Source: Acetobacterium wieringae (GTDB lineage Bacteria; Bacillota; Clostridia; Eubacteriales; Eubacteriaceae). From it: DNA of 64,000 nt. Location of the stretch: assembly GCF_001766835.1 (NCBI RefSeq), contig NZ_LKEU01000050.1:78883-142882 (forward strand), given 5' to 3'. The position numbers and the translations under genes are program-made. This document shows, in pieces, positions 45,801 to 55,008 of this stretch. How positions within the stretch are numbered: the first letter of the stretch is position 1; every line of letters begins with the position of its first letter. Below the pieces are notes generated by a model. That model was not told where the DNA came from. It did not search any database and saw only the letters and a list, made by a program, of their open reading frames with translations.

Positions 45801-48623
45801 CGAAGCACCAAAGATCCGAATTGCATAAGTTTCATCATCCAATGCATTTTCCGACAGTGTGATTTCAACATCGTTCGATTCATTTCTAGCAACAGCAATT
45901 GCCAATTCAGAGCCTTCCTTTGTTATTGTAAAATCAATCGCAAAGGAGGTTTCATTTTGCTGATAGTCACTGTTTTCAGCAACATTGCTAATTACCTTTA
46001 CTTTGTTAAACGCTTTTGTTTCATTCAGATTAATCGCCAAAGCGGACATATCAAGTGATAGTGTGCCCTCATTTGCGACTGAAAGCTGGGCTGTATAATC
46101 CCAATTTAAACCATTATCGGACGAAAACATAATCTGATAATTCTGAATACCGGTTTTATCGGTGGGCTGATCAAAATATATCGACGATGTTCCGTTTGAG
46201 GCTTCAAACCGCGGATTCTTAAGGACATCGACGAGATTTGCTTCATATGCGCCTACCGTCAATGCCAGCGCCTCACTGTCAGTATGGGTTCCGTCATTGT
46301 ATACCACATAATAAGTGGCTGCTGGCAGATCGGTCGCATGGGCTAAAGTCAGCGTACTGCCACTTAATGTTGCCGATACCCCTGTTGCTGCCGTTGTGCA
46401 GTCAGCATTCGAGAATACTTTCCAGGCTCCGACGGAGTGGCTGGAAGTCAGGGTAAAGCCAACACTTGCTTGTGTTTGGGCTGTTTTTGCTACGGTGGTT
46501 GTACCCGCTGTTGGCGTTGTTGATTTTACTACCGGTGCCATGGTAATGGTGTACATCGCTATGCTGTTATCCTGGGCGGTTACTTTAATGACCATTGTAC
46601 CCGTCACGTTAGTATTTTCCTGATCCGTAACGGCCAGTGCCCCTGGGTCACTTGATGCCACAATCTCGCAGGTTGCATCGGGTGACAGGGTCAAACCGTC
46701 TTTTAAAGTTTTGACCTTTGTTCCAACTGGTACCGCTGTAATATTACCAGCATCCAGAGTTCCAATGGTTGTGCCGGTGATTACTTTAGCGCTGCTCGAC
46801 ACTGTTGTTTGTGCTGTGTTGACATTGACAGTAATCTGAACTGTGATCGGTATTGTTTGATCCCGATAACCGGTTGGCATTGTCCAAACTGCGGTTAAGG
46901 TTTTGGCTCCCGTAGTTGTTCCGTCAAACGTACCGATCCAATTTGTGATAGTTGCCGATGCTGGCGTGGAACCATCTGTTACGGTTACCTGGGTGGGTAA
47001 TTTACTGCTTGCTTTAAGTGATGCAAGATCTGTTAAATTTTCGTTACTGCTTAAAGTAATGGGTGTTAACGGCGTAAAAGCCGTTATCTCTTTTAGGTTT
47101 GTAATCGCACTGGTGGCCACACTGGTTTGTGTTCCAGTATAGCTGCCATTTCCCGTTATTACAACTTTAATAAATTTCGTCGCATCGCCACTCTGTAAAA
47201 CATAAGTTTTTGAGGTCGCTCCGATAATGGCTTCATATGTTCCGATTGGTGTTGCACTTCTCATCCACTGGTATGTTCCAGTGCCATTTGTTGGATTTGG
47301 TGTTGCTGTTAGTGTTGATCCGACATTCTGATCGCCAGTAATTGATACCCCAATGATTGCTGTCGTAGTTGGTGTTCCACCGCCACTACCGCCACCCGGG
47401 GTACCCGGTGGGGTAACTGGTGGTTTCTCCGCTGGTGGGGTGATAACTGGTGGTGTTTCTACATCTGGCGCCACATCCTGTTTCACCGGTGCTTTTTCAA
47501 AGGTAATGCCATCAGAATTAACTTTAGCCTTTTCAACGGTTCCCTGTCCTTTAACATCTACTTCGGCATCCAATACCAGATTCTCTACTTTTGTATCTGA
47601 ACCTAAGGTAACTTCACTGCCTTTGGCTGCTTCACCCATATTCATTTGCTTAATGGTGGTATCACCTTGCGTCGATATTTTTACGTCGGGGGCATCCACC
47701 TGAACATTCTCAAAGGCACCTTCCAGGATAATGTCTTCGCCACCGGCATCTTCGGAAATCACAACTTCCAGACCAGTCGCATCAGTGGCTACAATTCGAA
47801 CCTGTCCACTGGATGTTTGTTGGACGGTAATCTTATTGTAATCCCCGCCATTAATATGGATACTGTTTTTCCCACCGCCACGAATGAATGTATCACCATC
47901 AACGGTGATATTGTTCAGGGTTACATCCCCTTCACCGACTCCTTCGCCAATGGTCAGATCACCAGTGATGTGCATGTTTTGTAAGGTGACATCCGGGGTA
48001 TTAATCACGACGTTATTGTGAACAACTTCCTCGCCAGTTTTTGGCCCATAGGTACCAGCTTTGTCATAGGTAACATCTGATTGCTTAACAATCTTGATCT
48101 GCAATTCTTCAAGACGGAGTGACGAGCCGGTGGTTCCCAGTTCTTCACCGTTTTTCTTCCATCCCCAGTCGCCATTAACCTGTGGGACATCGCCGACGTT
48201 TTGAACATGGCCGCGGTAATAAACATCGTAACCCGGCAGGTTTTCTAAACTGATCCGGATCGATTCGACCCGTTGGGATTTTCCATGGGTGCCAGCAAAT
48301 GCGCCATTCACTTCAGGTGTCATCCAGCCCTCATTCTGGACATGAACCTGATATTTAATGGCGGCACCTTCTGGCACATCGCCAGTCAGTTCGATCCAAA
48401 AACCTTCGACCCGCAAACTTTCCCCCCGAGTCCCTAATGCATCTGGGCCTTTTACCATCGTTCCTACCGGTTGTGGCATATCGCCTTTGTTTTGGACATG
48501 GCCCCGATATTGAACCCCAATCGCTTCTGTCTCCAGTGTTGCTGCAGATACCCCAATTGTACTAAACAATAGGATGAGCACACTCATCGCCAGAATCATC
48601 ACGTTTCTCTTTATACTTTTCAT
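42897..48623 (-). CDS. Giant ChW surface protein with terminal M30-like metallopeptidase
   Basis: A 1908-aa secreted protein: signal peptide (1-28), three ChW repeats (about 35-185), beta-helix-like stalk (190-380), Pro/Gly hinge (385-418), then a long arm with three related modules (starting near 607, 1011 and 1311, each with GNITA(V/L)PVGTKV and KVTAQDNS), a fibronectin type III domain (about 1403-1490) and a C-terminal protease. The protease has HEFQH near residue 1708 followed by a WLNEALS glutamate, the zinc site of gluzincins and close to the hyicolysin (M30) pattern. Start ATG has GGGAGG upstream. It is probably a wall-displayed protease on a long stalk. A REP follows its stop. Confidence 0.85.
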   Translation of the reverse strand: MKSIKRNVMILAMSVLILLFSTIGVSAATLETEAIGVQYRGHVQNKGDMPQPVGTMVKGPDALGTRGESLRVEGFWIELTGDVPEGAAIKYQVHVQNEGWMTPEVNGAFAGTHGKSQRVESIRISLENLPGYDVYYRGHVQNVGDVPQVNGDWGWKKNGEELGTTGSSLRLEELQIKIVKQSDVTYDKAGTYGPKTGEEVVHNNVVINTPDVTLQNMHITGDLTIGEGVGEGDVTLNNITVDGDTFIRGGGKNSIHINGGDYNKITVQQTSSGQVRIVATDATGLEVVISEDAGGEDIILEGAFENVQVDAPDVKISTQGDTTIKQMNMGEAAKGSEVTLGSDTKVENLVLDAEVDVKGQGTVEKAKVNSDGITFEKAPVKQDVAPDVETPPVITPPAEKPPVTPPGTPGGGSGGGTPTTTAIIGVSITGDQNVGSTLTATPNPTNGTGTYQWMRSATPIGTYEAIIGATSKTYVLQSGDATKFIKVVITGNGSYTGTQTSVATSAITNLKEITAFTPLTPITLSSNENLTDLASLKASSKLPTQVTVTDGSTPASATITNWIGTFDGTTTGAKTLTAVWTMPTGYRDQTIPITVQITVNVNTAQTTVSSSAKVITGTTIGTLDAGNITAVPVGTKVKTLKDGLTLSPDATCEIVASSDPGALAVTDQENTNVTGTMVIKVTAQDNSIAMYTITMAPVVKSTTPTAGTTTVAKTAQTQASVGFTLTSSHSVGAWKVFSNADCTTAATGVSATLSGSTLTLAHATDLPAATYYVVYNDGTHTDSEALALTVGAYEANLVDVLKNPRFEASNGTSSIYFDQPTDKTGIQNYQIMFSSDNGLNWDYTAQLSVANEGTLSLDMSALAINLNETKAFNKVKVISNVAENSDYQQNETSFAIDFTITKEGSELAIAVARNESNDVEITLSENALDDETYAIRIFGASGVGASSTITFKGSYITDNVITMSHATQPISGLSEGAVFKVCKINKCTTTGLSVTPMQATGVTINNTPPALSSEKAITATTVGTLTGGNITALPVGTKVSALKADLTVSDEATVEIITGTGGSVVADQANVDVTPDMKIEVTAQDNSKAEYTIAMGAVGIASNPQITIVSESDTFIKYDAPTNMAGISAFEIMFSKDAGSTWENKRTVIVDQFFTEWSLQAYMSVVSGYVNETTTYNKMKVISKAKAGYQQSENPMDLNYTITKTGEALAITATRNAEGKVEIKLPAEKTTNETYIYQILNAEGSIIRSDLISVSAAMYWAANDTIVLPNVIVPSNDSRIKISRITGGSETGLNATPLQTNGVGITEAPTLSDEKAITATSVGTLSGGNITAVPVGTKVSALKAGLTVSPNAICEIMTTNAPDAPAVTDQENTDVTALMVIKVTAQDNSLASYSIAMAPTLDAPLNLQVATGNGTATLQWDAVADAVSYKVYQSSTSGGVDYSEIANAVTATSYQATGLTPGKTYYFVVKAVAAGYSDSPASSEVTAIANIDLTGNSYSGNKLVVTNESLSLATQSTGALSNITMDTQIIDGLDQGAYRINPEIPVTQAPGEPLVNSSMESNMTLANVNDERNFYTYNYQTQQYETITTRCAYVGIHSEIWVDKNEAAGTTLTAEEAQTLAAEFDQNIYDLIITNFYAAPDVNNDAKVAILVFDIKDGYAGSGGYVGGYFNGNDLYDRSNSNQLDMIYVDTYPLIGTEKNLANSYSTMAHEFQHMVNFNCNKDQGGQMETWLNEALSLAAEHLYEGVQSSRISYYNNSTPIADGRSVMDWNNSDSLPNYALSYLFSQYLRTQAEAKLGEGIKTDIYQQIIADPGDTNTALSNAIKANIDADMTTEKFMTNFRVAMVLKANSGSYSFGKDAASFSGVTTKLSTQTSADLKGGGAIVKGISGSFTAPDLHGDTITFTGVY

Positions 48624-48666
48624 ATAGCCTCCCTTTGTATGTCTACATCTTTATCATTTATGTCAT

Positions 48667-48700
48667 TTAAAAAACCGCTGTTTTGGCAACGGTTTTTTAA
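48667..48700 (-). terminator. Terminator between the two giant ChW genes
   Basis: On the minus strand TTAAAAAACCG pairs with CGGTTTTTTAA, so the two giant genes are likely separate units. Confidence 0.7.
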
Positions 48701-48731
48701 TTTTTTTTACTTCACATGTTTTGATTATTTC

Positions 48732-48770
48732 GGTGGTGTTTTACCCCCGGTCTGAGAACACAACACCACC
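48732..48770. repeat. Inverted repeat overlapping REP copy 4
   Basis: GGTGGTGTT (48732-48740) and AACACCACC (48762-48770) form a perfect 9-bp stem, the right arm running into REP copy 4. Confidence 0.6.
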
Positions 48771-48782
48771 GTCCCCTTGTGC
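48757..48782 (-). repeat. REP copy 4, reverse
   Basis: ACCGTCCCCTTGTGC with a diverged left arm, 14 bp after the stop of the larger-repeat ChW gene. Confidence 0.7.
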
Positions 48783-48795
48783 ACTTTTCACCAAA

Positions 48796-51700
48796 TCACT
48801 GTTCCTTGACAATGCGAATTCGTATCGCTTCTATTGGTAAGCTCATTCCCTCAGTTCCCGCCATTGCGTCATCGCGCACCCAGCTTTGCCATCCATGATC
48901 TTTTACATAAACCTGATAAATCACAGAGTAGTTTGGCATATTTTCAAGCTTAAGTTTAATCGCTTCGATTGGATTTTTTGTTCCATCTGGATTATCCGTT
49001 CCCGCCGTTTCACCATCGCTGACTGGAGCTGACCAACCAAGGACAGTTTGATTATCAGAACCATTATAGGTCTGATAAGTTATTTTGGCGTCTGTAGGTG
49101 CATTAGCAAGATTGACTCGGATTGCGTCAAAACTGAAATCCTCCTTGGGGGTTTCAAGCATTGCACGATCAAGTAGCCAACCAGCCTCCGGCGCATCCAC
49201 AAAACCCTGATATTCTACTTTAACATCCACTTCATTCCAAGAAGGCACTGTTACCACTGCTGTTGCACCTGCAAGGCTCTCAGTTTGCGCAGCCTTTCTG
49301 ACTACGTATGTGCCCGGGACTGCAACCATTGTTGTTATATCAGTACACGGAACATATGCACTTTCTTCAGCAGTTTCTAGCTTATACTCCATAAGCTCGG
49401 TTGTCTCGATGATCATCCCATCCGTATTTTCTGATGTTGTTGGCGCTAAACCTGTCAAACCTACTGGCGCTGGTTGATCTGTTTCCTTCATTACCAACAG
49501 CGTTGCACCCCGGTTCAGTTCTGTTATGTCACCATCTGCTTTAACAAGAATGGCCTGTGCATATACTTCAAGATCAGCATTCAGTTTTTGAGGCACAATG
49601 CTGATATTAAAACTCCCTAACTGTTTTGCTGCTAATTGAGCTTCTCCTAAGTTTATTCCCAACAATGTTGATAAACGGATTTTATTATCAGCATCCGTAA
49701 TTTTGCTAGCGTCGATAATATAATCATTTCCAAAAGCATTGACAGTGACTGTTTCCCCCGCAACCAACGAACGGTTCAGATAAATGTACGCATCGGAATA
49801 AAACCCATTCAAGCCAGCCTGATCTGCTGTGCTTAAATTTCCCGCATAGGTTACTGTAAATACATTGTCTGCCGCCGACACTGCCAGCGCCTTGGTGTAA
49901 GCGGCAACAGCTGTCTCAAATATCAGAGACTTAAGTTCGAGGCTTGTATATTTTCCCATGTAATGAAGCGCGTCATCTTTCACCAGAATGGCCTCAGCAG
50001 TTACCCTGAGATCCGATTTGAGGGTATTGTCAGTTACTGTGATATCAAATCCCCCTGTTTGATTTGCCGCCAACTGATTCACTCCCAGCTTAATCTTCAG
50101 TAATTCTGATAATCTGATTTGGGTACCATTATTTTCTGTTACCATCGTGCGATCAACAGTCATAGGTGCTCCAAACGCATTGATGGTCACTTTTTCATCT
50201 GCAGCCAGTGGCCGGCTCAGATTAATCATTGCATCGGAATAATAACCGTCTAAGGCTAATTTTTCATCCGTTGTCAATTTGTCTAAATAAGTAACGGTAA
50301 TTTTATTCTCATCTGTTTCCAGGGTAATATTATTCTTATAGGCATCCATAAACAATGGCCAGAAGCCAAACCCGATCCCAGTATTCGCCCGATATACCCA
50401 GGTACCATCGCCTTTAACCAATCCATTCCAGGCCGCAACACTAATCGGCGCTTGCAGATTTACCGCTGCAAGGCTTATTTTGATGTCTTCCCCTTGGGCC
50501 GCTGCTAACGGCGCTTGATCGGGGCTTATCTTCAGCAATTCGGTCAGCCCAATTTTGTTATCGATCGAACCGGTGAAGGAACTTTTTGTAATATCAGCTT
50601 TCGCGCCGTATGCACTCACCTTGATCACTTCACCTGTCTTCAATGGACGATCAAAAGAAATCAGCGTATCGCCGTAAAGTCCAGCCAAGTTTTGGACATC
50701 ATCAGGAGATAAGCCCCCCTTATGGGTTACTGTAAAACCTTGATTATTATCTGGAAGGATTTCCACCGAGTTTTGATACGCATCAAAACCTGGTGGATTG
50801 ATTGACATTCCGGTATAGTTATCCAGATACTCAATATCACCATCTTTTACCAGAACTGCCGTCGTTGAGACATTCAGCTGTTTTTCAAGGGTATTTTTGA
50901 TTACTGCAATCTCAAATGAACCGTTCTGTTTTACTGCCAGATTAGCATCTCCCAACTTAATATCCAACAGTTTTGACAGTCGGTAGCTTCTCATCCCACT
51001 GTCTTCTGCGGGTGACGTTTTTGAAATCTCAACATCCTTGGAAAATGCCTTGACTGTAACCGTTTCACCCTCTTCAAGGGCTCGGTCGAGATAAATCATG
51101 GCATCGGCATAATAACCTGCCAATTTTGCCTGCACATCAGGCGATAAGCCACCTTTGTAATTCACCAGAAATTTGTTATCATCCGTTGAACTCAATTCAA
51201 CGCTATCACTATAGGCTTTAAAACTCGGTTGATAAAGGGACAGACTTGCTCCATTATTGAGATAAACATCCTGATCTTTCTGAACAAGAATCGGATTGGC
51301 ATGGATCTGAATATTACGATTCAAAACGTCAATCGAAAACTCAATGATATCCTCACCAGATTTTGTAGCTGCATTCTGGGTAACGCCTAACAGCTCCAAT
51401 AGTCTGAATTGGGAGTCTTTTATCATCCCTTTGGTCAGTATTACCTTTTTCTCAGGTTTGTCAGGTAATGAGATGGTAAGGGTTTCTCCCTCTTCAAGTT
51501 CACGACTCAAATAAATCATCACATCAGCTTTACAATCACCTAAACCCGTCACTGCCGAATCGGATAAGCCTCCTTCATAATGAACAACGATTTGCGCATT
51601 TTCAGCTGAGGTTGAAACTGAGTCCTGATACTCAGCCATCCAGGTTGGGTAAATCGATGTCCCATATGCTTTTTGCGTATTGATTATCTCATCATTTCCC

Positions 51701-54012
51701 CTAGTCAGAACAGCCTCGGCCCAGATGTAATGAGCTGAGTTTAATTTAAGCTCACTAAGCCCGATCTTTTGAAATTCCGGCTGGTTAACTGCCAGATTAT
51801 TCGTATCCAAAGCAACTTTCATCAGTTTAGATAAGCGGATCTCAGTTCTGTCTTCATTCTCCATAACGGTACTGCTGGTCAAGGTTGCCTCTGTACCCAA
51901 CCCAGAAATTTTAATTGATTCGCCAGCTGCCAATGGCTGATCAAGGTGAATCATCGTGTCGGCATAGTAACCATCCAGGCCCTGCTTTTGAACAGCGGTC
52001 AGATTTTCCGCATCATAATTGAATAAGAATTCCGAATTCCTGTAATCAACTGTGATTGAATCAGAATAAGCGGCCACCCATAAAGGCCGTAGTTGAATTG
52101 CATACGCATTGGTGAAATTCTTAAAATACTCCTCACCATTTTTACTGGTGCAGGGGCAAACCGTGACATAGCGTTCGACTTTTGTACTGACATCTTTGAT
52201 GGTAATGGTAAGTGTCGATTTCTGATTCTGAACCAGATCACCCTCCACCAATGGACGGCCCAGTAGTTTTGACAACAAAACTTCACCACCAGTTAAGTCC
52301 TTACTTGATACTTGTTTGGTCGTCCCATTTACGGTTAATTCGAAAACTTCTCCATCCGCCAGAGGAACGTCTGTCTTTACTACTAAATCTGTATATAATC
52401 CACTTAAGAGACTCTGTTGGGCTGTTGTCAACTTATCAGGATAAGTTACCGTAAAAATATTGCCTTCAGCACTCAATTCAGGCGTATAGGAAAACAATGC
52501 TTGCATATATGCATTGGCCTGGGCATCGTCTTGAGCAAGCTTAATGCCTTCGGTAACCGCCGCCTGAATCGCTGCTCTAGTCCCAAAACCATTTTTGTCA
52601 AGGATGGTCTGAACCACAATGCATTCCCCCAGGTAGTCCAGTTTGTCAAATCCAGTCAGATTCAGGTTGAGCGCATTCTTCCATAATAATTCCAAAACAG
52701 CGATATTATTTTTCGCATTATTAAACTCTGCAACCTTCAAATCTTCCGCTGAAGGTCCCGATGGTTCTGATGGTGTTGGATCTGGTTTTGGCGGTGTCGG
52801 CGGCGTCACTACCGGGGGTACTTTTACCTCCGGCGCAATCACTTCTTCTTTGGGCTTCTGTTCAAACGTGACATTGTCTGAATTGACATTAGCCTTTTCA
52901 ATGGTTCCTTCGCCCTTCATCTCAACAGCTGCACCGACATCGATCTGATTCACAACGGTCTTTTTATCCAGCGTAATTTCAGACCCTTTGGCACCTTCAG
53001 CGACAACCATTTCCTTAATGGTTGTTTCCCCCTGGGTGGAAATCTTTACATCGGGTGCATCAATCTGAACATTTTCAAAGGCCCCTTCAAGAATAATGTC
53101 TTCGCCTTTGGCATCTTCCGAAACAACTACTTCCAAACCAGCGGCGTCGGTTGCCACAATTCGCACCTGGCCACTGGATGTCTGCTGGATGGTAATCTTG
53201 TTGTACTCGCCTCCGTTAATGTGGATACTGTTTTTACCACCGCCCCGGACAAAGGTTTCGCCATCAACGGTAATATTGTTTAGGGTCACATCCCCTTCGC
53301 CAACACCTTCGCCGATGGTCAGGTTCCCCTTGATGTGAAGATTCTGTAAGACGACATCGGGGGTATTGATAACGACATCGTTTTCAATCACGTCGACACC
53401 GGTCTTGGGACCATAGGTGCCGGCTTTATCATAGGTTGTCGAGGTATCCGGCTGCTTGACAAGCTTCACCTGCAGTTCCTCTAAACGCAGGCTCGAACCG
53501 GTGGTTCCCAGTTCTTCACCGTTTTTCTTCCAGCCCCAGTCGCCGTCAGCCTGGGGAATATCGCCGACATTCTGGACATGACCGCGATAGTATACGTCGT
53601 AGCCCGGCAAATTCTCAAGCCGGATTTTGATCGACTCCACCCGTTGGCTTTTGCCAGCTGTACCGGCAAAGTTTCCGTTTTTGACCGGCGCCATCCACCC
53701 TTCGTTTTGAACATGGACTTCATAAACAATGTTGGCTCCCTCCGGCACATTGCCGGTGAGTTCGATCCAGAAGCCTTCAACCCGGAGGCTCTGCCCTCTG
53801 GTCCCCAGCGCTTCCGGCCCGGCCACCAAACTTCCCTCCGGTTTTGGCATATTCCCCTGATTCTGGACATGACCCCGGTAGGCCACCCCAATGTCCTCCG
53901 GCACTGCTTTGCCTACCACCTCATTAGCAGCCAAAACACTGCTACTGGAAATTATTGATAACATCAACAACAATACCCCAGTAACAACCCTACGCTTAAA
54001 TTTCTTTTCCAT
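48796..54012 (-). CDS. Giant ChW surface protein with seven tandem 145-aa repeats
   Basis: About 1738 aa. The same platform as its neighbours (signal peptide, three ChW repeats, beta-helix-like stalk, Pro hinge ending near residue 425) is followed by seven diverged repeats of about 145 aa (starting near residues 520, 655, 800, 940, 1085, 1230 and 1380), each with an AYxxS(V/I) start, a GL(S/T)...GxYxDxMIxLxRPL core and a RLS(K/E)LLxI segment. The C-terminus (about 1600 on) carries two to three more ChW repeats. So it could bind at both ends. The frame also has an ATG at 54039; I prefer 54012 (MEKKFKRR then a hydrophobic stretch), though neither has a good ribosome site. Function unknown. Confidence 0.84.
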   Translation of the reverse strand: MEKKFKRRVVTGVLLLMLSIISSSSVLAANEVVGKAVPEDIGVAYRGHVQNQGNMPKPEGSLVAGPEALGTRGQSLRVEGFWIELTGNVPEGANIVYEVHVQNEGWMAPVKNGNFAGTAGKSQRVESIKIRLENLPGYDVYYRGHVQNVGDIPQADGDWGWKKNGEELGTTGSSLRLEELQVKLVKQPDTSTTYDKAGTYGPKTGVDVIENDVVINTPDVVLQNLHIKGNLTIGEGVGEGDVTLNNITVDGETFVRGGGKNSIHINGGEYNKITIQQTSSGQVRIVATDAAGLEVVVSEDAKGEDIILEGAFENVQIDAPDVKISTQGETTIKEMVVAEGAKGSEITLDKKTVVNQIDVGAAVEMKGEGTIEKANVNSDNVTFEQKPKEEVIAPEVKVPPVVTPPTPPKPDPTPSEPSGPSAEDLKVAEFNNAKNNIAVLELLWKNALNLNLTGFDKLDYLGECIVVQTILDKNGFGTRAAIQAAVTEGIKLAQDDAQANAYMQALFSYTPELSAEGNIFTVTYPDKLTTAQQSLLSGLYTDLVVKTDVPLADGEVFELTVNGTTKQVSSKDLTGGEVLLSKLLGRPLVEGDLVQNQKSTLTITIKDVSTKVERYVTVCPCTSKNGEEYFKNFTNAYAIQLRPLWVAAYSDSITVDYRNSEFLFNYDAENLTAVQKQGLDGYYADTMIHLDQPLAAGESIKISGLGTEATLTSSTVMENEDRTEIRLSKLMKVALDTNNLAVNQPEFQKIGLSELKLNSAHYIWAEAVLTRGNDEIINTQKAYGTSIYPTWMAEYQDSVSTSAENAQIVVHYEGGLSDSAVTGLGDCKADVMIYLSRELEEGETLTISLPDKPEKKVILTKGMIKDSQFRLLELLGVTQNAATKSGEDIIEFSIDVLNRNIQIHANPILVQKDQDVYLNNGASLSLYQPSFKAYSDSVELSSTDDNKFLVNYKGGLSPDVQAKLAGYYADAMIYLDRALEEGETVTVKAFSKDVEISKTSPAEDSGMRSYRLSKLLDIKLGDANLAVKQNGSFEIAVIKNTLEKQLNVSTTAVLVKDGDIEYLDNYTGMSINPPGFDAYQNSVEILPDNNQGFTVTHKGGLSPDDVQNLAGLYGDTLISFDRPLKTGEVIKVSAYGAKADITKSSFTGSIDNKIGLTELLKISPDQAPLAAAQGEDIKISLAAVNLQAPISVAAWNGLVKGDGTWVYRANTGIGFGFWPLFMDAYKNNITLETDENKITVTYLDKLTTDEKLALDGYYSDAMINLSRPLAADEKVTINAFGAPMTVDRTMVTENNGTQIRLSELLKIKLGVNQLAANQTGGFDITVTDNTLKSDLRVTAEAILVKDDALHYMGKYTSLELKSLIFETAVAAYTKALAVSAADNVFTVTYAGNLSTADQAGLNGFYSDAYIYLNRSLVAGETVTVNAFGNDYIIDASKITDADNKIRLSTLLGINLGEAQLAAKQLGSFNISIVPQKLNADLEVYAQAILVKADGDITELNRGATLLVMKETDQPAPVGLTGLAPTTSENTDGMIIETTELMEYKLETAEESAYVPCTDITTMVAVPGTYVVRKAAQTESLAGATAVVTVPSWNEVDVKVEYQGFVDAPEAGWLLDRAMLETPKEDFSFDAIRVNLANAPTDAKITYQTYNGSDNQTVLGWSAPVSDGETAGTDNPDGTKNPIEAIKLKLENMPNYSVIYQVYVKDHGWQSWVRDDAMAGTEGMSLPIEAIRIRIVKEQ

Positions 54013-54167
54013 TACTTTTTCACAATTACCCTTTCGCATTTCAAAATATTTGAGTGGTAAGTGAGCTTACATGCCAAGAAAGCTTGATCTTCTATTTCTC
54101 AGCGAATTATGTCTTTTTCCTCAAGTAAATTGATTGAATGAATTTTAACATAGTAATGAAATCAAAA

Positions 54168-54201
54168 CAACGTGTGGCATGTTGTGTGCCACGTTTTTTT
54201 T
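54168..54201. terminator. Hairpin downstream of VanZ 3
   Basis: AACGTG...CACGTT with an inner GTGGCA/TGCCAC stem and a T9 run on the plus strand, duplicated at 56,993. The T run favours plus-strand termination though the adjacent genes are on the minus strand. Confidence 0.5.
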
Positions 54202-54219
54202 TATTTTTTTATTCTGCTT

Positions 54220-54237
54220 CGGGGGAATCCTTGTGCT
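54220..54237 (-). repeat. Degenerate half-REP at the VanZ 3 stop
   Basis: GGGGGAATCCTTGTGCTT resembles the reverse REP half and overlaps the VanZ stop codon region. It is repeated at 57,045-57,062 as part of the duplication. Confidence 0.45.
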
Positions 54238-54857
54238 TAAACCATTGCGATCATCAAGGCCAGGACCACACCGATCATGGGCAAAAAGTAGCGATGCACT
54301 TCCCAGAACTGTTTGCCTTTAAGAAAGAGATAAATGCCATACCCCAGCATCAACCCGATCATGTTGTGGAAAATATCATCCCACTCAAACAGACCGGTTC
54401 TGGTAAAAAGCTGCAGACACTCCACTGAAACCGACACGATCAACCCAAACAAAAGCACGGTATTACGTTTTTTTACCTCATCCTCATGTAAAAAGTTTTC
54501 ATAAGCCCAGGGCACCAATATCCCGACCGGGATAAACATCAGACAATTAAAAAGCACTTCCAGGACGATCCTGAACTCATGGGTTGAAAAAATATGTTGG
54601 TACGACCAGAATGGGGTCAGGTTATAGTCCATGTCACCCTTTCCGGTTCTTGATAAAAAGGTATACAGAAAAATCAGATACAGATAAAACCAGACCGCTG
54701 TTTTAAAGCATTTTTCCTGGGTTGTCCATTTTTCTTTATTGAGAATCAGCAAAGAAATCAGAATTAAGATCACCAGTACGGTGAACACCATCGTTTTCCG
54801 GCTGGAAAACGGTCCGCTTTGCATGAAAAAATTATAATAAACCTGTAACCCACTCAT
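54237..54857 (-). CDS. VanZ-family membrane protein 3
   Basis: A 206-aa VanZ paralogue with GLFEWDDIFHNMIG, upstream of the repeat-rich ChW gene. It differs from VanZ 4 (57,062-57,682) at only two residues (Val to Ile and Met to Ile), showing a very recent duplication. It is also clearly closer to VanZ 1 than to VanZ 2. Confidence 0.88.
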   Translation of the reverse strand: MSGLQVYYNFFMQSGPFSSRKTMVFTVLVILILISLLILNKEKWTTQEKCFKTAVWFYLYLIFLYTFLSRTGKGDMDYNLTPFWSYQHIFSTHEFRIVLEVLFNCLMFIPVGILVPWAYENFLHEDEVKKRNTVLLFGLIVSVSVECLQLFTRTGLFEWDDIFHNMIGLMLGYGIYLFLKGKQFWEVHRYFLPMIGVVLALMIAMV

Positions 54858-54970
54858 TTATATCTTCTCACCAACCATTACCTGATTCTAAGCCTTTCTC
54901 TTCAGCTACCGACGCAACAATTAAACGTTACCCCAATCATCATGAAGAAACTAGAAGTATGATATCCACC

Positions 54971-55006
54971 GACACAAAAAAACGTCCCCCTGAGTCGCCC
55001 TGTGTC
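54971..55006 (-). repeat. REP copy 5, reverse, at the ATPase stop
   Basis: GACACAAAAAAACGTCCCCC and a diverged CTGTGTC arm sit 3 bp from the stop of the DUF4143 ATPase gene and mark the end of duplication copy A. Confidence 0.65.
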
Positions 55007-55008
55007 AC

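Larger units (their letters stand above)
54063..54980. repeat. 918-bp segmental duplication, copy A
   Basis: From GAGCTTACATGCCAAG to the edge of a REP element this segment matches 56,888-57,805 with only scattered differences (constant offset 2825). It holds a full VanZ gene and its flanks. Confidence 0.93.

Noticed and set aside
43000..53900. Several 70-136-aa open frames antisense to the giant ChW genes
   Set aside because: They arise from the biased composition of the long repetitive genes, have no ribosome sites and carry no recognisable domain.
54138..54428. A 96-aa plus-strand frame, repeated at 56,963-57,253
   Set aside because: It is antisense to the VanZ 3 and VanZ 4 genes; its recurrence reflects the 918-bp duplication, not a conserved gene.
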